From positions 5,146,001 to 5,210,000 of the forward strand of contig JAUTDP010000001.1 of NCBI GenBank assembly GCA_033439795.1: 64,000 nucleotides of DNA, read 5' to 3'. The DNA is from Sordaria brevicollis (lineage: Eukaryota; Ascomycota; Sordariomycetes; Sordariales; Sordariaceae). Below, one piece after another: positions 46,101-57,848 of this stretch (positions are counted from its first letter, which is position 1; every line of letters starts with the position of its first letter). The position numbers and the translations under genes are program-made. The notes beneath the pieces are model-generated. The model searched no databases, was not told where the DNA came from, and was given only the letters and a program-made list of their open reading frames with translations.

Positions 46101-47602
46101 AGCCCAACCATTGACTCCCTAACCTTTGGGTTGACAAGATCCATTGCCCAAGGTAAGGCAGCACCCAACGCTTCGGGGGATGGCTCCCGCGCAACAATCT
46201 CTTCGGCGATCTCTGGAGATGGCTTCTGGGCAGCAATCTGTAAAGCTTCACCATTACAATAGTTTACGTCCGCCCTTCCTTGCTGGAGCAAAAGACGAAA
46301 CAACTTCTTGTCCATAGCTCGATCCGTTGAAGTCTTGTGCGGCATCCCGGGCTCGGTAATAATGATCTTGACAACCTTGACCAAAGCTTCCGCCGCGCAT
46401 GGCCCTTGAGCGCCCGAGTCGATGAGGATCTGGGCAATATCGTGGCGTGTTTGTCGATTATAGATTTCGACCGCTTGTGAAAGAGCGAGCGTGAGGCTTT
46501 TGGGCTGCGGGTTCAAAACAAGCAGCTTGCTCAGAACATCAATGTGCTCCGCCTTGACGGCATCCACCATGGCCATAGCCTCATACTGCGGCGGTGGTCT
46601 CTTCACCCGGAGGACTGTATCTAGCAACTGGATGTGTCTCGTCCGCACAGCTGCTACAATGCCTTCCGTCAAAAGTTTCGTCGTCTCCTCTCCTGAAGCA
46701 CCCGCAGACAGACACATTTCAATAATTTCCCGAGCTTCTTCGGTTGATCGTGCCACCATTGCTTTATGGGCCCGCCCAAGAGCCGCATCGAGAGACCGAG
46801 GCGATGGCTGAACCGGTCCGGAGATGAGAAGTGCCACTAGGTCCGGACGGCGAGCTTCCGCAGCTGCTACCAACGCCGCTCCGCCATCGTGATTAACGTC
46901 CGCCCAACACTTTAGCAGCAAACTGACGATTTCCAGCGACCCGTTCTTGGCAGCTATCCTCAGCCCGGTTGATCGGCATGTCAGGCAGGGTAATCGATGC
47001 CCAGCCAGAATAGCCTGTACGAGATCGACTTGGTTTCGGGAAACAAGCTCGAGGAAGTCATCATGCAACTGAATGGGGTTCGCGCCGTGATCCAACAACG
47101 CTTGCAGCACGGCAAGATTTCCCCTTAGCATAGCATGGTGCAGAGCGCCGTCGAGATTCTCCTGGTCGGCGTGGTGGGCGATGGCATAGACGGTCTCGGA
47201 AGGGCATCGGACGGTTGCTCGGATGAGTATATCACTCCGCCAGCCTTCGTTCTTTCTCCCCGTTAACTTGCTCCAGGTATCCACACTCCTCCTCTTGGAA
47301 AAGTTGACGTCTGCGCCGAGTGCCAAAAGAGCCTTGATGACGCCAACAGGCCCGTTGGCATCCACCACTTCGTCGAGGACCTGGTTGATTTCTTGATATG
47401 TGAAGGGCTTTTGCGAGTTTGAGAATGTTCGGGATCGGGTGCGGAGACGACCAAAGGATTGATCGCTGCTCTTGCTCTGGACAGAGGCTCGTCGTGCGAG
47501 GATCAGGCGCTTGGCCTCTTCGGTCTCGTGGTCCGCCATGAGCATGGCCGGGTCGTTAGGATGAAGTTGATGCTGTTGTTCAGATTTCCACGAGAATCCC
47601 AT
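43182..47602 (-). CDS. Giant ankyrin-repeat protein with His/Met/Gln-rich helical tail
   Basis: Three exons: 46023-47602, 44865-45961 and 43182-44809. Introns are 61 and 55 nt, both with GTAAGT donors. The join gives 1434 residues. Nearly the whole of residues 90-1110 is made of ankyrin-type repeats, many degenerate, for example VVDANGPVGVIKALLALGAD and LMLAVKSGRFEAVQTLLDAG (the latter restored by the exon 2/3 join). A short Arg/Glu coiled coil (FERERRARERRIREQEEEHA) follows. The tail of about 290 residues is very rich in His, Met, Gln, Asn and Arg and ends in a polyglycine run and GGGRMQLLN. The frame is open to 47746 but starts there with GTG and reads as pyrimidine-rich leader, so the ATG at 47602 is used; 47545 and 47539 are alternatives. 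Function unknown; such scaffolds are common in filamentous fungi. Confidence 0.85.
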
Positions 47603-49452
47603 TAAGTATTTTGAAGTAAGCTGACCGAGGTCGCTCCGGGCGGCACGGTCAAGGTAGCATGTAAATATGGAAAAGAACGAAATGAGAAGAACGAAAAATA
47701 GATTGATAGCAACAGGAGAAACCAGAAAGGAAACAAGTGAAAACACAAAGGAAAGAAACCAGACGGCTATGTGCAGAAGTGAAGTTCAACACAAAATCCA
47801 ACGTGAAAGAGAAGAGGAAAGGAAACTTGCACAGATATGAAAGGTAAGGGGACGGGAGTACCTGGATGGTGTAACCCATCAAGAAATCATCAACAGACGC
47901 GAGTCTCCTTTGCCGCGGTGACGATCAATCACTCTTCATCCACACCACTACCATGTACCAAACACCGCAATACTCACAGCCTTGCTGAGCTCTTGCCAGT
48001 AGTCTTCCTGGTTGGGCACCCATTGAACCCAAGAACTTGCCATGATACCCATTTCCTTTTCCAGAACGGTCAACGAGAGTGGTCAGGAATCCCAGGAAGT
48101 CTTCCCCGGGACCCATGAAAGACCCATCTCAGAGACGCCATGTTCGCCATGCTAGAGACATGTGGTGGCACGCGGTGGCACCGTTCACCCACAGGATACC
48201 ATCGATGGCCATGACGGGATTGCAACGCGATGCAGTGCCAATGTAAGCGCGTCTTGAAACGACGGACAGGCTTGAATACCGGGGCGAACAAGCGCAAGCG
48301 CGCCGCCGCGGCCAATCCGGATGATACGGGTGACCCGACCGTTTGGCAATGGCCGATCCCCCGGTCCTAAGTTGTCAGGGGAGAAGGTTTTTGACTGGTG
48401 GTGTTGACAAGATGTTGTCGCGGGGACGGGATCACGGTCGGCAATGGTTGGTCACCGATGCTGGATTCGACGTTGTTTTTAAGCGCCGAGTGCTGGGCAG
48501 GGCGGGGCTGCTGCTGCTCCCCTGTAAAAGCCGACACTAGCGCCAGCACGACGACAGTGCCCAGTGCGGTCCCTGGTCGCACAAAAGTGGCCATTCGCGT
48601 CATCCAAAGAAGCGCCGTGAAAAAAAGCGCGGTGTGTGGCCCAACTCGTTTTCAGCAGCAGTGGTTGATCATGAACATTGTGGTTGAGGCAGAGTGTCGG
48701 TTGTGGGTTGTGGGTTTACCGGGAGAAAAAGAGAACCTAATGGAGGTGGGGGTTTGAAGCTGGAGCCAATTTCCCATTGACATTTGAAGGGCCGGTGAGT
48801 TTGGGCAGCACCATATCACGAAATGGAGTGTTCCTGCCTTCTGCTGTCTTCCTGCTGTCCGCTCCGAGGAAAGAGAAGCCGAAAATTGTTAGTGCTTACT
48901 TGTACGGCTTTTTAAGCTCTGAATTCCGTACTGTACCGAATGCCGCTCTGTCGGAAGGTGCCGGTTCAAAGTGGAAGCTGAGAGGTAGCCCAGTGGGCAA
49001 TCGTCGGCACGGTGTAAGCTCATGGGGTTACACCGCGAGAACCCCCTTTTTTTCCAGATCACGAAGAGAATGAGGAAAAGAGAACAGAAAGCCACATAAA
49101 CATCTCTCCATCTCCAGTTTTAGTCTCCATTCAAGTCCGAAGATCACAAAAGCTATTCAATATCGGCAACGCTATCTTCAACCTTCAAGCATAATAGACA
49201 CTCCGACCAATCAACGTATAAAAAAAGATCAATCCAACAAAAAGAAGAAGTTAAAAATTGCACACTGATGCCCCGGACCCCACAGCCACTTAAAAGGAGA
49301 CACCAACACCAAACGTAGAGAGGTATGCAGCATTCCCAGAACCGGTACGCCCCAATTAACCTGTCGGTGAACAACTCCAGTCCGCCGACATCAATATCAA
49401 AACGTATCTCTCTGTGTCCAGTCTTCCGAACAGTACCGCCGCCCCATTATGG
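47603..49452. other. Intergenic region, ankyrin gene promoter / transcription factor 3' side
   Basis: About 1.85 kb. Open frames on both strands (for example 48398-48757 and 48070-48315) overlap each other and show no domain. No gene supported; likely a long promoter and a 3' UTR. Confidence 0.5.
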
Positions 49453-52033
49453 TCAATACGACATGTCGATGTACTCCGGCGCCGTCTGCCACCCGTGCGG
49501 ATCTTCGCTATCCAGGAACCTGCAGTCGCTCCCCAGGCTGAGCTCACTGGAGCAGGAACCCATACCACCAGACTCGTCACTCGATCCACCTGCCAGCCCC
49601 AGCTCCTTCGCCAACTTGGTGATGCCACGCGGTCCCAGGTGACCTGTGTGATCCCAACGGAACGTAGGTGACGTTGACGGGATATCTTCCACCTCGACCT
49701 CCTTTTCGGTAACCACGATGGTGTTGCTGGTATTGACCTGGGCGCAAGCCGTGCCTGCCGGGCCCTGCTCGTCGCCACCCCACGGTCGGCAGAGTGCCGA
49801 CAACAGCGAGTGCGAGAGCGCGGCAACCCGCTCCTTGGCATCCTTCGGCATGGTGAGAAGGTATTCCGGATTTGGCTCCTCAAGCTGTTCTGGTTCCACC
49901 ACCGCCGCATTCACGCTGCTATTGACCTGGGCAGCGCCAGGAATAGGCGGGAAATCAGGGGGCATGGTAACCCAGTCTTCCGTCCTCTGTCTGGCCGTTT
50001 GATCACCATTGCTAGGGAGAGCGGCTGCCAGACTCTTGAACATGGCGGACAGTCGCACGTGGAACCGGAGAGCAACTGGGTCGATTCTACCGCAAAATTC
50101 AAGCGTGTCCAGGCACAGCTGAGCTAGTTTGAGGTCACCAGCCCAGGAACTGACAGGGAACCCGTGAACCTGTTTCTGCGCAACCGAGTGCAAAATGACC
50201 ACACATGAGGTATGTGCTTGGAAACTGTTTTTGAGAGGTATTAGTTGATGAGTCAGTACTAAACGGGAAGATCGCTGAGACTTACATGACCAACCAGCAA
50301 CGCTGGAAGATACCGCGTTCGCTATGCAGCAAAGCGAGCAGACGGGCCGAATGCTTGGCAGCAATAAGGCCCTGCGAAACGTGCTTCAATAGCGGACGGT
50401 CCTCTTCAGGGACGGAGTCGCTAGGAACAATCACTTCCTTGTCGTTAACAGTGGTCGTCTGGATGAGACGGGCAGCAATCCAGCGGTACAAGAGCTGCAT
50501 GGCTCCGAGGTATAGCAAGTGGACGTGGTAGATCGACCTGCGGACCGTGTCATCAAGGGCAAGGTTGGCAAGATTGGCCAACTGGACTTCGACTGGAAGC
50601 TTCTCGTGCCACTTCTCAAGGTACTCGTTAGCAACAACGGTGAGTTTGGGTAGGTCCTGGAACTCGAGTTGCATGCGGAGAATTTCGGCCTTGAGCAGCG
50701 AGATCTTGGTCATCTCTCTCTGCACGACCTCCGTCACATGGAGGGGATAATGAGGCTCAACATCAGCGATAGGGACAAACTTTTGAAAGTCTGATCCAGC
50801 GCTGCCGGAGATGTACCCCAAAGTCGATGAAAGCCAACTGGAGAAGAACATCAGCGTCCTCCAAGTCTTCCTGTAATCGATCATCTGGTCGCTCTGTTCA
50901 TCGTGGAGCAAAATGCTGGTATTCAAACCAAATTGCCGAGACATGCTCATCCCAAGTTCAACCCAAGCAAGCGAAACAGTGGCCTTGTTCATAACGTTGA
51001 AGAAGGCCAGCATGGTGCAAACCTTGATGGCGTCAAGGGAGGACTCCTCGAGGACATCTACAAAATACCGCCGGGCGACCTCATAAAAGATGTGTTCGGA
51101 GCCCTTCTCGAAATCTTCAGGGTTGTACTGAATACCTATGGCGGCGACCGAGCACAGGCAGCAAATTGCCATCTTCTGCGAGTAGTTGGGGCGTCCATCG
51201 TAGCCAAAGACGGTTGTGAAGTATCGATCCATTTCCTGTTGGGAGAAGACGTGGAAGAGCTTTCCGCTCGAGCTATAGAAGCTGTTGAGAGCTGCGCGGG
51301 TGGCGTCCGCATTGGGAATGACGAAGCGGATCAAGAACGCTGAGTGATCAATCCGTACACGAGCCGTGGTAGTTCCGGAACCTGAGACAATTTGCATGTT
51401 GCCTTCGGACGATTCGTCCGAAGATGGAGAGGCTGATTGCAAGGCGCGCTTGATGATATCGGTTGACACTGTCGGGACAGCTGATGGTGATGTCGACGAC
51501 TCGGAAGAACCGCCCGTACTGGGCGACGACGAATTATTGCGATGTAGTCCAGGGACGCTGCGGTCGCCGTTTTCGCTGGAGGCAGCGGATGAAAGCGACA
51601 CAATATCATCGGCATTTCGAATGCGCTGGAGCAACGTTTCAGCCTCTTCGGGTGACTTTTGCTGAAGGGCGGTAACCAACTTCTCCAGCGCCTCTAGTCG
51701 TGACTTCATAGCCTCCTGGCGGGACTGGCCCTCCTCGCCTTCATAGCCGCAAGGCTTATTCTTGGTTTTGCAGCTTGTGCATCTCGGGCGAACACCATCA
51801 CACTAGAGTCACCAAAATGACAAAACATCAGCGTCTCAAGACAACATATCATCTGGGCAACTTGAACTTACCTTGGCCTTGTATCGACGGCATGTGTGAC
51901 AAGCCTGTGTCACAGCCTTGACCCTCCTGGCGTGTTTCTCTCCATTGACACGGCCGGCGCCAGATGAAGCGCCAGACTTCGCAACCTTCAACGGCGCCGG
52001 CTGGATGGGTTTGTACTGCATTTGTGGAGCCAT
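49453..52033 (-). CDS. Zn2Cys6 fungal transcription factor
   Basis: DNA-binding regulator. Three exons: 51872-52033, 50286-51802 and 49453-50224. Introns are 69 and 61 nt, both with GTAAGT donors. The join gives 816 residues. The binuclear cluster is completed only by the first splice: CHTCRRYKAK then CDGVRPRCTSCKTKNKPC, spacing C-x2-C-x6-C-x6-C-x2-C-x6-C. A linker and coiled-coil segment (SRLEALEKLVTALQQK) suggests dimerisation. The middle holds the fungal-specific 'MHR' domain (about 185-530; FYSSSGKLFHVFSQQEMDRYFTTVFG, WVELGMSMSRQFGLN). The C-terminal third is acidic/Ser-rich and ends APEYIDMSY. The GTG-initiated extension to 52069 was rejected for the ATG at 52033. I do not recognise the regulon. 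A long gene-free stretch lies upstream. Confidence 0.9.
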
Positions 52034-55000
52034 CGGGCCGGAGGTGTTGGTGATGCAATCCGGAGCCACGGGACAGGACGGGAGCGGATGCGGCGCGGAG
52101 TCTCGGAGATCGGAGAGGAACGACGAGGAGGTGGCTGGGACGGAGCTATTGACGAATATGTACAGTGTAAGGCCCGGGAATTTGGGAACACAGGCGGGTC
52201 CCGCCTTGTTTATTTGAGTGATCCGGCCGGGCGTCCAGGGATCAGGGGTTCAGATCTTTGTTGTCCGCCGGTTCAGAGTCGGAACCGGGATCGGCTTGCT
52301 GGGAATGAAGTGCCCCGTCAATCTCGTAACGACGCTTGAGTTTCGCAGTCGTGGCTCGGGGCGGAGACTAAAAACCCTTGGGAAAAGCCTCAAGACGTTG
52401 AAACCAGCGAAGGGCACGAGTAAAAAAGCTGGCGTTGGCGGCGGTTTGGCGCTTGTTGATTGGCAGTGCCCTGTTCTTGTGAGGAGGTAAAGAGAGTGGT
52501 GCTCAACCGTTTCTGTAGTCGCGGTAGAGAATGATGATGGGACGTTGGAAGACAAGGAAGGTCATGAGAGAAAATGACGAAGGATTCGATTGCTGCGTTG
52601 CAACTTTCGCTTGCGGCCGCCGCTTCGACGAAACGTGACAAGGTGTACCGGGGCCGGGCCACTGCTGTGTGATAGACTACGGCAGACACACTTTATGGCC
52701 AAAATGTCCGCGCCAAGTCTAATTCTCAGTGGGATGTTGAGAAGGAAATGGCGAGAACTGCAGGTGTGATAATCGGTGGTCTGGTCCAGGACCGCATTTG
52801 AAATCTCGGGCATCACAAGATTCTGTCAGTTCCCCGGATAGAGTGTGGGATAATGGCATGCCATACTGTGTACTCGGTAACTATGCCATGACACCAGTGT
52901 TTTACGGGTGCTTACGATACCATGATCCTCATTCTCTCTTCCCGAACGGCGGCTCGTGGATCGTTCGAAGACTTGCCGATGCCAGCTTGCGCTGTTCGAC
53001 CCAGGATCTGCCCCTTCAGCAGGTGGGTTATGGCCACGGTGCCATCCGAATTGGTATCCACGGGCACAGTATGTATCGCGTACGGCACCCCTCAAACCTC
53101 CTTTTCCGTTGACAAATTGCGGCGCAACCACATTTATTGTCTCCTCAACGGATCGATTCCGTTACGATCAGGAATGGAGTGGCAGGTCCCGAGACAGGCG
53201 CGAGAATGAAATGCACAAGGTCCATGCAGGCGATGACTTTGGCTCAATTGCGATTGTCGCTTATTGGGTCGGCTCGGGGCCGGGACTTGGAGAAGCTGGA
53301 TTGGGGACGCTGGAAGAGGCGCCACAAGGTACCGAGCCGTTGGCATGAGCTGGTGGTGATCCAGTCAACCACACACACAGTCCAGCCAGTTCAGTGCTTG
53401 AATCGAGTGCGGACAAGTAGAAGCCGCCAATGGGCGGAGCCGTAGGGAGACAGAGTGTAACGGGTTGGACACCCGGCAGACCTATCCTTGTCCAGCACCC
53501 GCGCAGGTTGAAAGGCATTCTTTTAGTGAGCACATCTTCTTTGCGCTTTTCGCCTTCTGGGCTTTTGTCTTTTTCCTTATTTTCTTGCTTCAGGGTCGTG
53601 TTTCACAGTGAAGTTTTCAGCTTCGACGTTCGCAGACAACGAGTAATCGGCAATCCGGGGCTACCTGTTTGGTCGAGGTGCAGTCGACTGGGCCATGGTC
53701 AGCGGAGAAAAGAGAGAAAGAAGTTGGCGGTTGGCCTGTCATGATTGGACACTGCCCTTGGTAGAAACGGGGACAACATGAGGACGAATGGAGACGTTGG
53801 GAGGGGAGCAATGGGGACGGATGGGGCTGATGGGTACGATGGGCAAAAACATGGGAAAGTTCCTGATCATTGCCGTCACATCGCGTTTCCACTCTTGGGA
53901 CCTGACACTGGGGTGCCCCTGGATGACTGATACAATCGCTAACGTCGCCCACCATCACTGTGGCCTGGACCTGCGTTTTTGCGGTTGCTTGTTGGTGTGC
54001 AATTGAACGGTCATCGAGATTGTGATGGACGGGAAACTACCTAACGATAACAGCAATGGCGACAAGTCGTGCGGGCAGTAACAGGCCGTTCTAGCCCTTT
54101 GGTACTGCGGGATCGAGAGAGTCAGTGAGGAGTCTTGGAAGGCTTCTGGCGTTTCTGGCGTATGGACTCTGCCGACTATCGAATCTACCTATCGAATATT
54201 GCCGACGACAGGACTTGGTCTCGAGTGCGTCGCACTTGGTGCAACACAAAGGCGGTCAGAGTGGGTGAAAGTGTCGAGAGATGGAGGACGACAGACTGTG
54301 TATGGATTGCCCCAGAAAAGGTTGCGATGGTGGTCAGACGAACCGTCGAACAACGGACGGATTTTCCCCGTGCCCTCTTGGCAGTTGAACTGAAGCAGCA
54401 AAAAACACGAACCGTCAATCATGAACGGGCAGTAATTCGAGTCGACGAGAGACGGGAAGGACTTGAACCGAAAAACGAGAAAGGTCAAGTCGTTGCCAGC
54501 CTTTGACACCAAGAGTTTCCACTTTTACAGTTTGACGCTTGACAGAAAGCTAGTTGGACCCACTCGAGAGGCTTCGAATGGTGCATCTCATGCCCTGACA
54601 GCTGGCAGCTAAACGGCAATAACCTGTTTTGGACTCCACGACTGTCCATGACGCACGGGGTACCGGCTTCTAGAAAAACCCCAACCCTGGGGACAACAAA
54701 CGTCAAATTTGATCTCGGCCGAACCTGAGGCTTCCTGACGACACTCGGCTCTAAGGTTACCACCACGTCTTCCTGGAGTTTGACAGTCACTTTAGCAATA
54801 TCTACGGTGCTGGAGCTATGCCCAGGAAAAAAGCGCTGATAAAAAACGGTCGGGATTTGGTCGACATCCATGCTCTCCCAGCCCATTGGGCCACAGTGTC
54901 TGAAGGAGTGAACGGATGGCGACAGTTACATGACTATCCGCTGGGGCAAGGAGGAAGCGAGGGCCCTGAGTTACCGTGCCGCAATGTTGAGGCAATAATT

Positions 55001-57848
55001 TCGGGCCGCATTCGGACCTCGTCCACTTACGTCTGAAAAAAAAAATTGCCGTTGGAGGAAGCCAAGTGGGCGTTGTACAGAAGTGCCCCGTTCATCCACC
55101 TTTCTCAGGTCCCTGATCTTCACGTCAATTTGCAGCCCGTCCCGTTCATCTCGCCGATCAAAGATACTCAAGGCTTGGAGCAAGAACAGCATTTGCCGTT
55201 GAGACCCTTATCATAAAGAGGTTTCGGCCGAAATCTGGAAGTTCCGCACTTCGAAGGTTTCCACCTGTGCCAGCAGATACAAAGCTGCATCCACGCCTGA
55301 TGGACGACACAAGAGGAAAGCCTTTATGCCGGAGGTGAACGAGGAACCAGCATTGAGCGTCGTCGGCCCTGGAAACTCGTTACAACCCCCGCAAACTCCG
55401 GTCCCCTGTTCGCCGACTCGCCGTCGACAACTGGAGAAGCCCCCTCCTCATCGTCGTTCCCGTGACCGCTAGAATCAACCATCCCCGTACGCGTTGTCTC
55501 TTCTCCTTTCTGCCTCACCTGCAGTAGTATAGGTAAGGTAGGATACATACCCCAGCGCCTGCGGCCTGCTTCAAAATGAGACTGGAGTGGGTGGTTGATC
55601 AGGCATAACAGTCATGAACTTTTGAACACTTTCACCTCCAAAACATCTCATCGTCGAACCGGAACAGAAGCCATTATCTTGAACATTTCTAGGTACCCCT
55701 TCAAGGTCGCAGTGTGAGCGGGTGGGTTTCCCGCGCCCGCGCCCGCCCACATACAGGCCGTGAGAGGTGTGAGAGAGAGAGCGTTGCAGTCACTGTCAGC
55801 AAATTCCGTATCCCGCGTAAGCCCATCTTCTCAACCAACAACGGTTCATCGTATCGTCCATACATACCTTACGAGCCCATGACGAGACTCGCAAGTATCT
55901 ACTAAGTCGTAAGCAGCTATGGAACATACAGTGTGTGCTGTACTTGTCCCGCAGGATCTCACAGACAAGAGTCTCACGGAGCCCCGCTCAACCGACGGAT
56001 AAACGGTGTGACGAGATTATTTGCTGGGAACGCCAACGTCAGGCGAAAGAGAGGCTGGGATGCTGCTGCAAGGTCCGTCGTTCGATAGTTTCGGTTCTGG
56101 GCTGGGACGCCACGCAATTCCCAGACGTTGGGGTTCACGCAATCCAATGGTGCTGGCCTGCAAAGCTAAGCTTTATTGCCAACTCAATAGAGGCGAGAAC
56201 TAAGGTAGATAACTAGCCGATTGACATGTTGGCATTCATTGCTTTGATATGTTAAAGTTGTTGGTAGTCAAATCCAGAACTTCATGATTGTTGATGATAT
56301 TCCGTGTGATTGTCAAAGGAGAAGGTGAGACTCAGGAGATGGTCCGGAAATAATGACGCCGGAAGTCAGGCCTTTTTGTCCAGAAAAGATACTACAAGAG
56401 GAGATCCGGTGGTCACCGCGCTCTGAGAGCCTGTGAGCTGTGATGAGTTTGTTTTTGCAACAAAGGGGTCAAAAATCCACAATGCCCTCTCAGCAAATCC
56501 ACTCAAAAAACCACTGCCCCTGTCCGTTTCTCAGGCGAGCAACGCCCGCTGTTGAGCCGACGAGATGATTGGAGATACCACCTTATCAATGCCATTACCT
56601 AGGAGAAATGAGTCATGACTTTGAGGCTCGAGTCTTGAGAGCAAAGCTTTGAAGGTGGATAGCCGAGGCAAGACCAGCGTGTCTGACCTGTGAGCCATGG
56701 AAACCGTGTTGCAGCTTGCTTGGTAGCATGTGTGAAACCATCAAGATGTTGTTCGCCCGATCACATCATCGCCCGGTTCCATCAGAAAGAAGTTTGTCTG
56801 AGACAAGGACTGGAAAAAAAAAAAGCGTTTGATGCCCAATCATAGGCTTTTCGAGGGTTGATCTTGGGCACGAAAAGCTGGGGAGGGAAAGGGGAACGTG
56901 CCAGGTACCATACGAGTGGATAAGGGAGAGATTTTTGTTTCTTTTTATTTCGGTGAGACACTGACCGGCACTTTACCGAGAAAGGAGCTCGGTAGCGAGC
57001 CGAGTAACGCGGGCAACAGCTCAGGTGTAAATCTGGGATGGGTTGATGGCCTGAGGACGCGAGGCCTCCTTTTGGTGCATTGAGTGCCTTGAATGCTATC
57101 CATCAGCGTGACAACGTGAGGACAACAAGGCGAGACCTCAAGCATGTCTCAGCGCAGGTTCAAAGAAATACTCAATTATCACTGGCTCGTAGACGAGGTA
57201 AAAGAGGTTGCCAAGTGACGGCTGGCCCAAAGTGCTGCTTGGACGCGTGTCTCCAAGAAAAATTCCCCAAGCGAGTTCGTCCTGTCGGAAGTGGTAGAGA
57301 ACTTGAGGCCTGTTTTATAGTAACCACACTGTGATCACACCGTTTTCTCATATTAAATTGCCAAATCATGACGAGAAGGGTACATATACATATGGAGAGT
57401 CCGGGATCTTCGGGTCCTCACCTGCTTTTCCTGATCATCAAAACACCATGCCCGTTGCGGGATTCCCGGGACGGGCTTGAACTCACTCTTTTGGAAACGC
57501 CGACCAGAACTGCATGACGATTTTATATAAATGATACCCCAGTGGACCTTACTACTGCCGGTTATTGCCGGGACTTCCCAGCAAAGCTCAAGAGCCCCTA
57601 TCCCTACCCATGCTAAGCTTAACCCGACAGCGGCAAACAACTTTCACTTCCGCGGTCTTCCGTCCAGACCTCCTCGCTTCTTCTCCTTCTCGTCCCTTGT
57701 TCCCTGCCCACCATCATCTGGTACCGCCAGATCTACCTACCTGTTGTAACCCAAGAACTCCTGATGTTCAAAGTGAAGAAAAGAAGCCTCCATCACCTCG
57801 CCCGTCATGAGCTCAAGTACGTTGTTTTCAGATTCGGCTTCCAGTGTC
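52034..57848. other. 5.8-kb stretch without a supportable gene
   Basis: Many small open frames exist on both strands (for example 52956-53348, 54135-54506 and 54485-54886), but none has a recognisable domain, and the larger ones overlap opposite-strand frames. Base composition looks ordinary by eye, not strongly AT-skewed as after heavy RIP. It may hold the long promoter or leader of the transcription factor, a non-coding RNA, or an orphan gene I cannot recognise. Confidence 0.5.

Noticed and set aside
47603..47746. Hydrophobic N-terminal helix on the ankyrin protein
   Set aside because: The upstream frame starts at GTG and is pyrimidine-rich leader DNA, so the apparent membrane helix is probably untranslated.
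54485..54886. 133-residue minus-strand frame with ATG in the gene desert
   Set aside because: No recognisable motif, and surrounding small frames on both strands are equally long; not enough to call a gene.
52034..57848. 5S rRNA or further tRNA genes in the gap
   Set aside because: I looked for B-box and tRNA-like arms and for the Neurospora 5S start and end motifs and saw no complete gene.
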